A stretch of DNA of 10,753 nt from Thermoplasmata archaeon (GTDB lineage: Archaea > Thermoplasmatota > Thermoplasmata > B31-G17). The notes under the pieces were generated by a model. It searched no databases. It saw nothing but the letters and a program-made list of their open reading frames with translations, and was not told where the DNA came from. Both the position numbers and the translations under genes were made by a program. The stretch spans positions 1 through 10,753 of the forward strand of contig QMTG01000029.1 in assembly GCA_003649915.1 (NCBI GenBank), in the 5' to 3' direction. Shown piece by piece: positions 1 through 6,817 of this stretch (within the stretch, counting starts at the first letter, position 1; each line of letters begins with the position of its first letter).

Positions 1-126
1 ACCATCCATACCCCTCGTTTTATACAAAGCGCTACGTACCTGATTCAATGCAAGCCTGCTCCACTATGCTCATTTCTATTATTTTGCATAAAAATTGGCA
101 AAACCCAGCGCTAATTTCCTCCAGCA
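1..126. other. Intergenic left edge, downstream of the zinc-finger gene
   Basis: No convincing conserved gene is visible here. On the minus strand a 31-codon open frame (127 down to 32) starts within the stop codon of the zinc-finger gene (TAATG). A short T-run (minus strand, 94-90) could act as a weak archaeal terminator. A TATA-like stretch, GTATAAAA on the minus strand near 17-24, could be the promoter of a gene beyond the window edge. All three readings are weak. Confidence 0.3.
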
Positions 127-399
127 TTATTCCTCTCCAGCAAGATGCTCATCGGCATAATGCTTTTTGAGCGCATTCAGGTCTTTTAATTCCTTCCCGC
201 AACTTGGACATAATACGATCTTCTTTGGCTTATCAAAGTACTCAACAACTGTCCCATACCTGCCCTTTTTCATAATTCCTATTTGCTCTACAACTACATC
301 CTCAAAAACCGGTATGTTTCCGTCAATACTCTTCCTTACACCCATCTTCATTCTCGTTTTCCGATATATTGGCATCTCTTTTATTTCCCGCCTCACCAT
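127..399 (-). CDS. Small single C2H2-type zinc-finger protein, function unknown
   Basis: This 90-residue protein has a basic N-terminal half and one zinc-finger-like motif at the C-terminus: C64-x2-C67, 12 residues, H80-x4-H85. Small proteins with one such finger are common in archaea and are usually presumed to bind nucleic acid or protein; the actual role cannot be read from the sequence. It lies 77 bases after the rpsJ-linked gene on the same strand and may be the distal gene of that transcript. Two starts are possible. ATG at 399 has no SD before it, but a TATA-like AAATTTAA (minus strand, about 433-426) would put transcription start almost at this ATG, giving a nearly leaderless message. 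ATG at 375 (residue 9) lies 17 bases after a GGTGA, which is rather far. The longer form is given. The frame is real in view of the intact finger. Confidence 0.72.
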   Translation of the reverse strand: MVRREIKEMPIYRKTRMKMGVRKSIDGNIPVFEDVVVEQIGIMKKGRYGTVVEYFDKPKKIVLCPSCGKELKDLNALKKHYADEHLAGEE

Positions 400-476
400 G
401 GGCTGGGGTATGAATGAGATTTAGTTAAATTTTGCGGTAGCACTGAGAATGCTAGGTGCTGACTTATGATTACTCA
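400..476. other. Short AT-rich gap between two small genes
   Basis: This 77-base gap contains a TATA-like sequence on the minus strand (about 433-426) that could drive the zinc-finger gene alone. It also contains a short imperfect hairpin (AGCAC at 439-443 with GTGCT at 456-460), too weak to call a terminator. Confidence 0.3.
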
Positions 477-785
477 TCATAGCGCGCCTAAGTCCATGAC
501 AAACAGGTTTCTGCGAAAGGATGTGACAAGGTGTATTACGTCAGTCAAATTCCTCTCACTACAATTTCTCTGCTCAACAAGCGCACCTGTGTGCGGGTCA
601 TACTTGTCAACATGAGGAATTCTTCCAAAATTGTCCCAGCGAATCATGGGAATCCAGTCGCCTTTTTTGCTTAAAATCTTATACGTGTAACTATAATACT
701 TAAGTTTTCCCTTCTCAAAAATCTCAATTGCATCAATAACTTCGTCCTTATGTATCCAAATTCTCTGCTCAACAACCTTCATCAT
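477..785 (-). CDS. Uncharacterised 102-residue protein translationally coupled to rpsJ
   Basis: I do not recognise a named family with certainty. The predicted protein starts with two methionines, then strand-like and charged segments (residues 1-45), a central R-W-D-N motif around residues 49-52 followed by P-H-V-D-K-Y-D (57-63), a polar turn, and a hydrophobic C-terminal helix-like end. It begins inside rpsJ: its ATG overlaps the rpsJ TGA as ATGA (785-782). There is no SD upstream, so it is probably translated by reinitiation after uS10. The layout (small beta-rich protein, R-[WY]-D-N, then a nearby histidine, then a C-terminal helix) loosely resembles small TumE/DUF6516-type toxin-fold proteins. 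That resemblance is inference from motif shape only, and no antitoxin gene is evident. Coupling to uS10 suggests a constitutively made, possibly translation-related protein. Confidence 0.75.
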   Translation of the reverse strand: MMKVVEQRIWIHKDEVIDAIEIFEKGKLKYYSYTYKILSKKGDWIPMIRWDNFGRIPHVDKYDPHTGALVEQRNCSERNLTDVIHLVTSFRRNLFVMDLGAL

Positions 786-1093
786 GATTTCAGCACAATC
801 TCAATGTGCACCCCATCGGGTACCTGTACCCTCATAACCTGTCGTAGGGCTCGCTCATCAACATCAAGATCAATTAATCTCTTGTGAATACGCAATTCCC
901 ATCTTTCCCAAGTCTCACTCCCCTCACCATCTGGGCTTTTACGGCACGGGACAACAAGGCGCTTTGTTGGGAGAGGAATAGGGCCACTCATAGCAACGCC
1001 CGTACGCTGCGCAATTGCCTTTATCTGGGCGCAAACCTGCTCGAGTTTCTTTGGGTCGGTGCTCGTCAGTGATATCCTTGCTTTCTGTGCCAC
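782..1093 (-). CDS. rpsJ: 30S ribosomal protein uS10 (S10)
   Basis: uS10 is a small-subunit head protein. The product shows the archaeal pattern [13 protein letters not shown] at the N-terminus, a middle segment with [22 protein letters not shown], and [13 protein letters not shown] further on, all typical of archaeal/eukaryotic S10; full length (103 residues). I place the start at GTG 1093 rather than at the in-frame TTG at 1099. An AGGTGG at 1105-1100 lies 6 bases before the GTG but directly abuts the TTG, and the resulting N-terminus M-A-Q-K-A-R-I matches the family. It is the last ribosomal gene of the str operon, 44 bases after tuf, and its TGA overlaps the ATG of the next small gene. 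uS10 after EF-1A is the usual archaeal arrangement. Confidence 0.97.
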   Translation of the reverse strand: MAQKARISLTSTDPKKLEQVCAQIKAIAQRTGVAMSGPIPLPTKRLVVPCRKSPDGEGSETWERWELRIHKRLIDLDVDERALRQVMRVQVPDGVHIEIVLKS

Positions 1094-1099
1094 TATCAA

Positions 1100-1105
1100 C
1101 CACCT
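1100..1105 (-). promoter_or_regulatory. SD that decides the rpsJ start
   Basis: AGGTGG on the minus strand lies 6 bases before GTG 1093 and has zero spacing to the alternative TTG at 1099. It therefore supports the GTG start. Confidence 0.7.
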
Positions 1106-1137
1106 AAAAATAATTATAAAAGGAGGTGTGTAGATTA

Positions 1138-2421
1138 TTACATTTCCTTCTTCTCAACCTCTATACACACACCCGCTGCTACAGTCTGTCCCATGTCTCT
1201 CACTGCAAACCTTGCAAGCTGCGGTATTGTGCGCATGTCCTCAATCACCATGGGTCTTGTGGGAACTATCCTCACCAGTGCTGCATCACCTGTTTTTATG
1301 AAGTCTGGGTTTTCTTCGATCACTTGGCCCGTTCTTGGGTCAATCTTCTTAAGCAAAGCATCAAACCTGCACGCCACCTGTGCTGTATGCACATGGAATA
1401 CAGGGGTGTAATTCACAGTTATAACGTTCGGATGGTTTAGCACCATTATCTGTGCTGTGAAAGCCTTCGCCACTGTTGGCGGGTTGTTCTCATGCCCGCC
1501 TACATCGCCCCTCCTTAGGTCCTTCTTGCTCACACCCCTTATGTTTGCTCCTATGTTATCTCCCGGCTCTGCGCGCTGCATGGGCTCATGGTGCATCTCA
1601 ATACTCTTGACCTCTCCCTTCACATTCGCAGGCATGAACACCATCCTGTCCCCTACTTGCATAACACCAGTCTCTATCCTGCCAACAGGTACTGTGCCAA
1701 CCCCAGTAATACTGTAAACATCCTGTATTGGCCATCTGAGAGGTTTGTCTATGGGCTTTTCTGGAAGCTTTAACTCGTCCAGCGTTTCCAGCAACGTTTT
1801 ACCACTCCACCATGAGAGTTTGCCGTGGTCCTTCGCCACATTATCGCCATAGTATGCACTCACAGGGACAAACCAGATGTTTTCGTCCTTGTACCCTACA
1901 GATTTTAGCAGCTTGTACACATCATCCTTTACACTGTTGTACCTCCCCTCATCGTATGGTGGTTGGGTGGCGTCCATCTTGTTTATTGCAACAATAAGTT
2001 GGTCTACACCGAGGGTTCTGGCAAGGAACACGTGCTCTTTTGTCTGCGCCATCACACCCTCTGGTGCTGCTACAACGAGAACTGCCGCATCCGCCTGACT
2101 TGTGCCTGTTATCATGTTCTTCACGAAGTCCCTGTGGCCAGGGGCGTCGATGATTGTGAAGTAATACTTGTCCGTATCAAATCTCCGATGGGCCACGTCT
2201 ATTGTCAAGCCTCTTTCCCTTTCCTCCTTGAGCCTGTCCATCACGAATGCAAACTCGAATGTTGCCTTTCCAACGCTCTCTGCCTCCTTTTTGTACTTAT
2301 CGATAAGGTGCGGGTCAACGTTCCCTGTATCATAGAGTAGCCTACCAATCAGTGTAGACTTTCCATGGTCCACATGCCCGATGAATACCAGATTCAGGTG
2401 CGGTTTCTTATCTCCTGCCAT
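1138..2421 (-). CDS. tuf: Translation elongation factor EF-1A (EF-Tu equivalent)
   Basis: This is the GTPase that delivers aminoacyl-tRNA to the ribosomal A site. The 427-residue length is right for archaeal EF-1A. The GTPase motifs are all present: GHVDHGKS (15-22, P-loop), RGLTID (70-75, switch I), DAPGH (92-96, switch II) and NKMD (147-150, guanine specificity). Domains 2 and 3 follow, with the conserved [13 protein letters not shown] stretch after about residue 240 and a C-terminal part ending in [15 protein letters not shown], the common EF-1A tail. The start has an AGGAGG (2435-2430) 8 bases upstream. It sits between fusA and rpsJ in the str operon. The 77-base gap upstream carries a TATA-like box, so it may have an extra promoter in addition to operon read-through. 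Nothing is truncated or odd. Confidence 0.98.
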   Translation of the reverse strand: MAGDKKPHLNLVFIGHVDHGKSTLIGRLLYDTGNVDPHLIDKYKKEAESVGKATFEFAFVMDRLKEERERGLTIDVAHRRFDTDKYYFTIIDAPGHRDFVKNMITGTSQADAAVLVVAAPEGVMAQTKEHVFLARTLGVDQLIVAINKMDATQPPYDEGRYNSVKDDVYKLLKSVGYKDENIWFVPVSAYYGDNVAKDHGKLSWWSGKTLLETLDELKLPEKPIDKPLRWPIQDVYSITGVGTVPVGRIETGVMQVGDRMVFMPANVKGEVKSIEMHHEPMQRAEPGDNIGANIRGVSKKDLRRGDVGGHENNPPTVAKAFTAQIMVLNHPNVITVNYTPVFHVHTAQVACRFDALLKKIDPRTGQVIEENPDFIKTGDAALVRIVPTRPMVIEDMRTIPQLARFAVRDMGQTVAAGVCIEVEKKEM

Positions 2422-2476
2422 TTATTTCTCCTCCTTTTCAATCACTCCTTTTTAACTACCCCTAAATCACCAACAA

Positions 2477-2484
2477 TTATTTAA
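2477..2484 (-). promoter_or_regulatory. Possible internal promoter (TATA-like) for tuf
   Basis: TTAAATAA on the minus strand in the fusA-tuf gap is centred about 59 bases before the tuf ATG. With the usual archaeal spacing this would start transcription near 2454 and leave a leader of about 33 bases containing the AGGAGG. An extra promoter for the very abundant EF-1A is plausible but unproven. Confidence 0.35.
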
Positions 2485-2498
2485 GTTTTTACTTTGAG

Positions 2499-4697
2499 TC
2501 AGGCTACGAAATAGGATTCATCAGGTGGCTCGGGCTTCAACCCCTTTCTCACCCTTATTTGCCTCACAACGTCATCCTGCATGTCCTTAGGTACAGGCTC
2601 AAAACCTGTATTTTCGGTAGACCAGAGAACCTTGCCACCCGTTGCACTCCTGATCGCACTCGCGAAGCCGAACATTTCAGCCACAGGAGCCTTTGCTATT
2701 ATAATGGCAAGGTCACCCTCCTGCTGCATATCCTCTATCACAGCCCTTCTCTGCTGCAACTCCCTTATGGCGTCACCCATTACCTCTTGAGGAACATTCA
2801 AGTAAACCCTCTGCTTTGGCTCCAATAGTATTCTTCCGGCCTGACACATAGCCCCATATATCGCGTGTTTAACCGCAGGTATGACCTGTGCGGGACCCCT
2901 ATGTATACTATCCTCGTGCAACTTTGCATCCACGAGTTTTACCTTGACACCAAGAACCTTTTCATTTGCCAATGGACCCTTGTCCATCGCCTCCTTGAAC
3001 GCCTGTATGCACAACTCCATTGTCTCATTCAAGTACTGTATACCCTTGGTAACGTCAGTGAATATATTGCCGTTGTAGACACTCTGCACCCCACGGGCTT
3101 CAAACTTATCCATACCACAATCCTCTAATATCTTAACTAATGCCTTCTTATCCTTAATTTTTCTTTCCTCCTTAATTATACCCTCCTTTATCGCCTTTAC
3201 AACTTCCTCCTCCAAAGGCTCAACGACTATGTAAAACCTATTGTGCTTGTTTGGCGATTTACCCTCGAATGGCCCGCCTCGACCAACAACAGCCTCCCGA
3301 TAAACCACGATAGGGTTGGATGCCTCAATCTCCACGCCGTAGTCATGTATTATTCTGTACTGGGTTATTTCAAGATGAAGTTCACCCATTCCTGACATCA
3401 GGTGTTCCCCAGTCTCTTGGTTAATCTCAACAGAGATTGATGGGTCAGCCTTCGATATCGTGCGCAGAACCTCAATGAGCCGAGGCAAGTCCTTCATGTG
3501 CTTTGCCTCTATTGCCACAGTAACAACAGGCTCCGAAACATGTACCATTTTCTCAAACGGCACGATTTCTGGGGCAGAGGCGCAGGTGGTACCTGCAAGT
3601 GCATCGCGCAGACCAATCACTGCTGGTATATTTCCTGCCACGAGTTCCTCTACTGGTATTCTATCAGGTCCGACGCAGAGGGCTACCTGCTGCACTCTGT
3701 TCTTTTGGCTTGTACCCAGAATATACAATTCTTGGCCTTTCTTTATCTTCCCGGAGAAAAGCCTGCCAACTGCTACCTCGCCTGCATGCGGGTCTATTAT
3801 TATCTTGGTCACCATAAAGACTGTCGGCCCATTCGGGTCGCAATTCATGAGCGCTTTTCCAACCTCCGATTCAACATCACCCCTCCAGATTGCAGGTATT
3901 CTGTACTTTTGCGCTTCCACTGGGTTGGGCAAATGTTTTACGGTCATGTCTAAAATTACTTCATGCACTGGGGCCTTTTTCGCCAATGTTCTCTGGTCGC
4001 CCTTGCCTAGATACTCATAAACATCTTTGAAAGATACACCTTTTTTCTGCATGAATGGCGCTGATATAGCCCAGTTATAGTAGGCTGAGCCAAACGCTAC
4101 ACTCCCGTCCTCGACCTTAACCATCCATTTTTCCCTGAACTCCTCAGGCGCCATTTTCTTTATAAGCCTGTTGACCTCGGTTATGATCTTAACAAATCTT
4201 TCCTGCATTTCCTGAGGATTTAATTTCAATTCATTTATTAACCTATCAACCTTGTTTATAAACAAAACGGGCTTTACCCTCTCCTTAAGCGCCTGCCGTA
4301 TCACTGTCTCCGTCTGAGGCATAACACCCTCAACCGCGCAAACAACTATTATTACACCATCAACTGCCCTCATCGCCCTCGTAACATCGCCGCCAAAGTC
4401 CACATGACCTGGTGTGTCTATTAAGTTTATTAGGTACTCAGTACCACCGTACGGATGCACCATGGATGCGTTGGCTGCGTTTATCGTTATCCCCCTTGCC
4501 TGCTCCTGTTCGTCGTAGTCTAGCACCAACTGCTTTCCTGCCAACTCCTCAGATATCATGCCTGCCCCTGCAAGCAAATTATCGCTCAACGTGGTCTTTC
4601 CATGGTCTATATGTGCTGCTATGCCTATGTTTCGTATCCTTGTCGGGTCTGTCATTATACTGAGTGCTCTCCTAACATTATCCTCCTTTCTCCCCAT
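2499..4697 (-). CDS. fusA: Translation elongation factor EF-2 (EF-G equivalent)
   Basis: This is the GTPase that drives ribosomal translocation. It has 732 residues, the normal archaeal EF-2 length. GTPase motifs: AHIDHGKT (28-35), RGITI (68-72), DTPGHVDF (94-101) and NKVD (148-151). Domain II and the EF-2 domains III-V follow. Near residues 594-603 is the sequence [10 protein letters not shown], in which the histidine at about 599 aligns with the site modified to diphthamide in archaeal and eukaryotic EF-2. The presence of this site implies a diphthamide pathway (Dph2 and others) elsewhere in the genome. The start at ATG 4697 is supported by AGGAGG (4711-4706), 8 bases upstream. The gene is 24 bases after rpsG and 77 before tuf in the str operon. 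Confidence 0.98.
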   Translation of the reverse strand: MGRKEDNVRRALSIMTDPTRIRNIGIAAHIDHGKTTLSDNLLAGAGMISEELAGKQLVLDYDEQEQARGITINAANASMVHPYGGTEYLINLIDTPGHVDFGGDVTRAMRAVDGVIIVVCAVEGVMPQTETVIRQALKERVKPVLFINKVDRLINELKLNPQEMQERFVKIITEVNRLIKKMAPEEFREKWMVKVEDGSVAFGSAYYNWAISAPFMQKKGVSFKDVYEYLGKGDQRTLAKKAPVHEVILDMTVKHLPNPVEAQKYRIPAIWRGDVESEVGKALMNCDPNGPTVFMVTKIIIDPHAGEVAVGRLFSGKIKKGQELYILGTSQKNRVQQVALCVGPDRIPVEELVAGNIPAVIGLRDALAGTTCASAPEIVPFEKMVHVSEPVVTVAIEAKHMKDLPRLIEVLRTISKADPSISVEINQETGEHLMSGMGELHLEITQYRIIHDYGVEIEASNPIVVYREAVVGRGGPFEGKSPNKHNRFYIVVEPLEEEVVKAIKEGIIKEERKIKDKKALVKILEDCGMDKFEARGVQSVYNGNIFTDVTKGIQYLNETMELCIQAFKEAMDKGPLANEKVLGVKVKLVDAKLHEDSIHRGPAQVIPAVKHAIYGAMCQAGRILLEPKQRVYLNVPQEVMGDAIRELQQRRAVIEDMQQEGDLAIIIAKAPVAEMFGFASAIRSATGGKVLWSTENTGFEPVPKDMQDDVVRQIRVRKGLKPEPPDESYFVA

Positions 4698-4721
4698 TAT
4701 TTTTTCCTCCTAGTAATAAAA

Positions 4722-5285
4722 TTATCTTGCAGACTCAGCAATTCTCTCAACCTCATCCTTCTTTGCTACGGCATAACTCGTTGGGTCACCCTTTGCCGCG
4801 AGCATTATTTCCCTAGCCAAGCACACGTACATGGGTGTCTTTTTTCTGTATGTTGCCTTTATCGCACCAACACAAATGTTGCGCAGGGCAACATCAATTC
4901 GGCGCGATGGCGATACATCTACAGACTTAGGAACAGCAATTCCGCCGTATTTCAGCCTTGTGACCTCTTCCCTTGGTGCGGCATTCTCAATGGCATCAAT
5001 GAGCACTTGAAGCGGGTTTTTCTTCTCCTTACTCTCTATATACTCAAACGCCTTTTTTACCAGATTGTAAGCCTTCATTTTTTTACCAGTGTACTTCTCC
5101 GTGCGCATAAGGTTGTTTATTAGGCGCTCTACGATGTTCATTTTAGATTTTGCAAACTGCTTTTTTGTGTACCGACCGCAAGTGTGCGGAACAATAACAG
5201 GTTCGAGGTTGATATATTTCTTCATACCAGGATCTTTGACCTCAACTTCCTTTGGGTCATACTTGCCAAAAATTAGTACCTCCAC
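4722..5285 (-). CDS. rpsG: 30S ribosomal protein uS7 (S7)
   Basis: uS7 organises the 3' major domain of 16S rRNA. The product has the archaeal signatures [14 protein letters not shown] near the N-terminus, [34 protein letters not shown] in the middle, and a C-terminus ending in ERIAESAR. I choose GTG 5285 as start: a strong GAGGTGAT (5297-5290) lies 4 bases upstream and the resulting N-terminus, M-E-V-L-I-F-G-K, looks like other archaeal S7 proteins. The longer reading from GTG 5294 would overlap the rpsL stop as GTGA and would put the SD across the start codon. With the chosen start the protein has 187 residues and lies 5 bases after the rpsL TGA, so the two genes are tightly coupled in the str operon. 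Confidence 0.97.
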   Translation of the reverse strand: MEVLIFGKYDPKEVEVKDPGMKKYINLEPVIVPHTCGRYTKKQFAKSKMNIVERLINNLMRTEKYTGKKMKAYNLVKKAFEYIESKEKKNPLQVLIDAIENAAPREEVTRLKYGGIAVPKSVDVSPSRRIDVALRNICVGAIKATYRKKTPMYVCLAREIMLAAKGDPTSYAVAKKDEVERIAESAR

Positions 5286-5289
5286 AAAA

Positions 5290-5297
5290 ATCACCTC
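5290..5297 (-). promoter_or_regulatory. SD that decides the rpsG start, spanning the rpsL stop
   Basis: GAGGTGAT on the minus strand contains the rpsL TGA and lies 4 bases before GTG 5285. It is an 8-base match to the archaeal anti-SD and argues for the shorter uS7. Confidence 0.7.
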
Positions 5298-5719
5298 ACA
5301 GGCTTCTCCTTTCTACCCCTAACCAGTTCCTTCAAAGACACATTATTCACCATTATGACCTTGTACCTCACCCCCGGGATATCACCATATGAACGCCCCA
5401 TCCTCCCCCCTATGCCCTCCACAACAACCTCATCGTGCTCATCTATAAAGTTTATTGCCCCATCTCCGGGTGCAAAGGCGGTGATTTGCCTACCATTTTT
5501 TATCAACTGCACCTTAACACACTTCCTTATCGCTGAGTTCGGCTGCTTTGCCTCTATGCCCACCTTCTCAATAACTATTCCCCTCGCCTGTGGAGCGCCC
5601 TCTAATGGATCCCTCTTCTCCTTCAGCCTCAGCACGCGACGCTTATAATACCTATCGCTCCACTTTCTCCTCTGCCTATCGCGCTTCAATTTCCTCGCTG
5701 TGTACAGCCCATACGCCAT
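5291..5719 (-). CDS. rpsL: 30S ribosomal protein uS12 (S12)
   Basis: uS12 lies at the decoding centre on the subunit interface. The 142-residue product has the archaeal/eukaryotic N-terminal extension rich in Arg and Lys (residues 9-36), the decoding-loop motif K-Q-P-N-S-A (58-63) and the second conserved loop with D-I-P-G-V-R-Y (112-118). The start ATG 5719 is preceded by GGAGGAG (5733-5727) with 7 bases of spacing. It is the first gene of the str operon (rpsL-rpsG-fusA-tuf-rpsJ), with a TATA-like promoter about 62 bases upstream. The gene before it on the same strand is argF rather than the rpo/nusA genes that often precede rpsL in archaea. Its SD lies inside a four-codon ATG reading frame (5738-5724). 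Confidence 0.98.
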   Translation of the reverse strand: MAYGLYTARKLKRDRQRRKWSDRYYKRRVLRLKEKRDPLEGAPQARGIVIEKVGIEAKQPNSAIRKCVKVQLIKNGRQITAFAPGDGAINFIDEHDEVVVEGIGGRMGRSYGDIPGVRYKVIMVNNVSLKELVRGRKEKPVR

Positions 5720-5776
5720 CTCATTACTCCTCCGCCATACTATTTCCTTAAATCGGCTTCCTGCTAATAGCGTAGG

Positions 5777-5786
5777 TATATAATAA
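5777..5786 (-). promoter_or_regulatory. Probable str-operon promoter (TATA box)
   Basis: TTATTATATA on the minus strand in the 96-base argF-rpsL gap closely matches the archaeal TATA consensus. Its centre is about 62 bases before the rpsL ATG; typical spacing would place the transcription start near 5754 and leave a leader of about 35 bases. This separates the ribosomal operon from argF. Confidence 0.55.
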
Positions 5787-5815
5787 GGTTATGGTTGGCA
5801 CCTAATGGGCGATTT

Positions 5816-6724
5816 TTATCCCAGCAGGGTCAGAAGTATTGCTTTTTGTGCATGCAGTCTATTCTCAGCCTGGTCCCATACTGCCGATTGCTCGCCGTCT
5901 ATTACCTCATCAGTTATCTCAAGACCTCGGTGGGCTGGGAGACAGTGCATTACTATTGCATCCTTTTTTGCCATTGAAAGCACTTCTGAGTTTATCTGAT
6001 AGGGCTTAAAAACCCTCATTCTTTCCTCCGCTTCAGCCTCATCGCCCATGGAAACCCAGACATCAGTGTACAGCACATCCGCTCCGCTAGCAGCCTCCTC
6101 CATGCTGTTTCCAACCATAACATTTGCACCGCTTTGTTTCCCTATGCTGTTTGCAAGATCAACATACTCCTTTTCCGGCTCATAGCCCTTAGGTGATGCA
6201 ACTGCTATATCCATGCCCACTATTGCACAGCCCAAAAGCAAACTATGGCAAACATTGTTTCCGTCCCCTACATACGCCAGTTTTTTACCCTCGAACTCGC
6301 CCTTATATTCCTTTATTGTGACCAAGTCTGCAACTATCTGGCATGGATGCTCTTTATCATCAAGCCCGTTTATCACAGGCACTGAGGAATTGTTTGCCAG
6401 TTCCACCATCATTTTATGATCAAATGCCCTGTACATAATGGCATCCACGTACCTGCTGAGCACCCTTGCCGTGTCTGCTATCGTCTCGCCCCTACCCAGT
6501 TGCAAATCCTTTGGACTTAAATAAAGGGCATGACCGCCGAGCTGTGTCATCGCCACCTCAAAACTCACCCTTGTTCGAGTGGATGGCTTCTCGAATATCA
6601 TTGCCAGGCTTTTTCCCTTCAAAGGCTCGCCTATGTCCTTTGCTTTTTTCAGCTCCATAGCCAAATTTATTATTTCGTGTAGTTCATCCCTAACATCCAT
6701 AATAGACAATAGATGTTTAACCAT
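5816..6724 (-). CDS. argF: Ornithine carbamoyltransferase (EC 2.1.3.3)
   Basis: It transfers the carbamoyl group from carbamoyl phosphate to ornithine to make citrulline in arginine biosynthesis, in the cytoplasm. The 302-residue length is typical. All signature sites are present: S-T-R-T (48-51) for carbamoyl phosphate, GRGE (77-80), HPCQ (126-129), GDGNNV (153-158) at the domain junction, D221 with SMG (225-227) for ornithine, and HCLP (260-263) with the catalytic cysteine 261. The SMG loop and HCLP identify ornithine rather than aspartate carbamoyltransferase. ATG 6724 has AGGTGAT (6736-6730) 5 bases upstream. It is transcribed divergently from the transporter gene at 6818. No other arginine genes are in view, so it probably stands alone with its own promoter. 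Confidence 0.97.
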   Translation of the reverse strand: MVKHLLSIMDVRDELHEIINLAMELKKAKDIGEPLKGKSLAMIFEKPSTRTRVSFEVAMTQLGGHALYLSPKDLQLGRGETIADTARVLSRYVDAIMYRAFDHKMMVELANNSSVPVINGLDDKEHPCQIVADLVTIKEYKGEFEGKKLAYVGDGNNVCHSLLLGCAIVGMDIAVASPKGYEPEKEYVDLANSIGKQSGANVMVGNSMEEAASGADVLYTDVWVSMGDEAEAEERMRVFKPYQINSEVLSMAKKDAIVMHCLPAHRGLEITDEVIDGEQSAVWDQAENRLHAQKAILLTLLG

Positions 6725-6760
6725 CTGACATCACCTTTGCGAGGGAGATTGCGTTGTGGG

Positions 6761-6767
6761 ATAAAAA
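6761..6767 (-). promoter_or_regulatory. Possible argF promoter (TATA-like)
   Basis: TTTTTAT on the minus strand is centred about 40 bases before the argF ATG. Transcription would start near 6738 and give a leader of about 14 bases that just contains the AGGTGAT SD. It is the only good AT-rich box on this strand close to the gene. Confidence 0.4.
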
Positions 6768-6789
6768 GGTGATTGCAGCCGAAAAATCA

Positions 6790-6801
6790 AAAAATATATT
6801 A
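6790..6801 (+). promoter_or_regulatory. Probable promoter (TATA box) of the transporter-queD genes
   Basis: AAAAATATATTA matches an archaeal TATA box. Its centre near 6796 predicts a transcription start near 6822-6823. That falls just downstream of the first possible ATG (6818) and upstream of the second (6833), so it bears on the choice of start for the transporter. Confidence 0.45.
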
Positions 6802-6817
6802 GGGAGAGAGCAATATA

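Noticed and set aside
28..113. AGCGCTA occurring twice, 79 bases apart
   Set aside because: Seven bases with a palindromic core is easily chance; no flanking similarity.
439..460. Small hairpin AGCAC/GTGCT between two genes
   Set aside because: Only five base pairs with a 12-base loop and no T-run; too weak for a terminator or a regulatory RNA.
1119..1134. Perfect GGAGGTG on the plus strand followed by an open frame from GTG 1126
   Set aside because: The SD-like bases overlap the GTG itself and the frame is antisense to tuf.
3460..4020. 186-codon plus-strand frame
   Set aside because: Lies wholly opposite fusA; its composition is that of an antisense reading of a conserved gene, with no SD or domain.
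4602..5123. 173-codon plus-strand frame rich in Leu, Cys and Tyr
   Set aside because: Opposite the fusA/rpsG junction; both sense genes are unmistakable.
5816..6724. Aspartate carbamoyltransferase or a related transcarbamylase instead of OTC
   Set aside because: The D-x-W-x-S-M-G and HCLP motifs are those of ornithine carbamoyltransferase.
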